In this document: piece by piece, positions 4,725-5,010 of the stretch
Position numbering within the stretch: the first letter of the stretch is position 1
Layout of the letters: each line of letters starts with the position of its first letter
DNA from: Pseudomonadota bacterium
Lineage (GTDB): Bacteria; Pseudomonadota; Gammaproteobacteria; Burkholderiales; Nitrosomonadaceae
Length of the DNA: 5,010 nt
Assembly (NCBI GenBank): GCA_018240935.1
Contig: JAFEEV010000134.1
Span: forward strand, 1-5,010
Reading direction: 5' to 3'
Program-made: the position numbers and the translations under genes
The notes under the pieces: model-generated
Database searches by the model: none
What the model saw: the letters and a program-made list of their open reading frames with translations, nothing else
What the model was told of the DNA's origin: nothing

Positions 4725-5010
4725 ATGAAAATGCAAAGAATCGCAATTGCCGGAAGCTCCGGACGTATGGGCCGCACCTTGCTGGAAGCGGTGGCGCAAG
4801 CGCCTGATATGCAGCTTGCAGCCGCTTTGGAACAAGCTGGCAGTTCTCATTTGAATAAAGATGCCGGCGAACTGATCGGTGCTCATTGCGGAGTTCCGAT
4901 TGTCAGCGATTATGCGCAGGCATTGAGAAATTGCGATCACTTAATTGACTTCACCCGCCCTCAGGGTACGCTGGCGCATCTTGTTGCATGCCGTGAAGCA
5001 GGCGTCAAAA
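4725..5010 (+). CDS. dapB: 4-hydroxy-tetrahydrodipicolinate reductase, 5' part, cut by the right window edge
   Basis: DapB uses NAD(P)H to reduce the dihydrodipicolinate precursor in the diaminopimelate/lysine pathway, in the cytoplasm. The 95 visible codons begin MKMQRIAIAGSSGRMGRTLL: GSSGRMG (10-16) is the nucleotide-binding loop characteristic of DapB. DFTRPQGT (75-82) is the conserved segment at the hinge of the dinucleotide domain, and the peptide between them aligns in style with DapB throughout. The frame is open at 5010, so the C-terminal substrate-binding domain with its catalytic His is outside the window. Two starts are possible, ATG at 4725 or at 4731; neither has a clear Shine-Dalgarno, and the second gives the more typical N-terminus. 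It lies 15 bases after bamE with no terminator between them, so co-transcription is likely. Confidence 0.93.
   Translation, partial: MKMQRIAIAGSSGRMGRTLLEAVAQAPDMQLAAALEQAGSSHLNKDAGELIGAHCGVPIVSDYAQALRNCDHLIDFTRPQGTLAHLVACREAGVK

Noticed and set aside
4713..4940. 75-codon minus-strand frame opposite dapB
   Set aside because: The plus strand here encodes unmistakable DapB motifs, so the minus frame is a shadow with no domain or ribosome binding site that I can recognise.

Overview
The window reads as ordinary chromosome of a moderately GC-balanced betaproteobacterium. The strongest evidence is the fur | bamE(omlA)-dapB block, a gene order I know from Betaproteobacteria, together with a Fur that keeps the LPRLKILNLFE and EDVYKEL signatures. 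A Nitrosomonas-like ammonia oxidiser is my best guess at lineage. That rests on recollection of protein style, not on a search.

Layout. Positions 1-346 carry the start of an unknown gene and a small Cys-containing hypothetical gene, both on the minus strand and overlapping by 8 bases. Positions 347-548 are non-coding and hold an 11-bp tandem duplication and a possible long-loop terminator. Positions 549-884 (minus) encode a small lipoprotein resembling the DUF4156 family. Positions 885-1403 are a 519-base gene-free stretch between divergent genes; its right end holds the malate dehydrogenase promoter and a leader hairpin. Positions 1404-2390 (plus) encode malate dehydrogenase of the Thermus/eukaryotic-cytosolic-like form. 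A strong imperfect hairpin (2431-2460) separates it from the convergent pair fur (4167-3727) and a MltB-family lytic transglycosylase (3716-2451), which appear co-transcribed. fur is divergent from bamE (4242-4709), which is followed 15 bases later by dapB (from 4725, running off the right end).

Functionally, the right half combines iron-responsive regulation (Fur), envelope work (peptidoglycan cleavage by the transglycosylase and outer-membrane protein assembly by BamE) and lysine/diaminopimelate synthesis (DapB), whose product feeds peptidoglycan. The fur-bamE gap has closely packed divergent promoters and a 13/19 match to the Fur-box consensus, consistent with Fur autoregulation.

I saw no mobile element, CRISPR array, rRNA, tRNA or defence system, and nothing that convincingly makes up a new biological system. 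The most useful leads are non-coding: the mdh leader structure, the hairpin over the transglycosylase stop codon, the near-leaderless bamE start, and the unassigned 885-1330 region. Several genes need starts downstream of the longest possible reading frame; these are corrected below.
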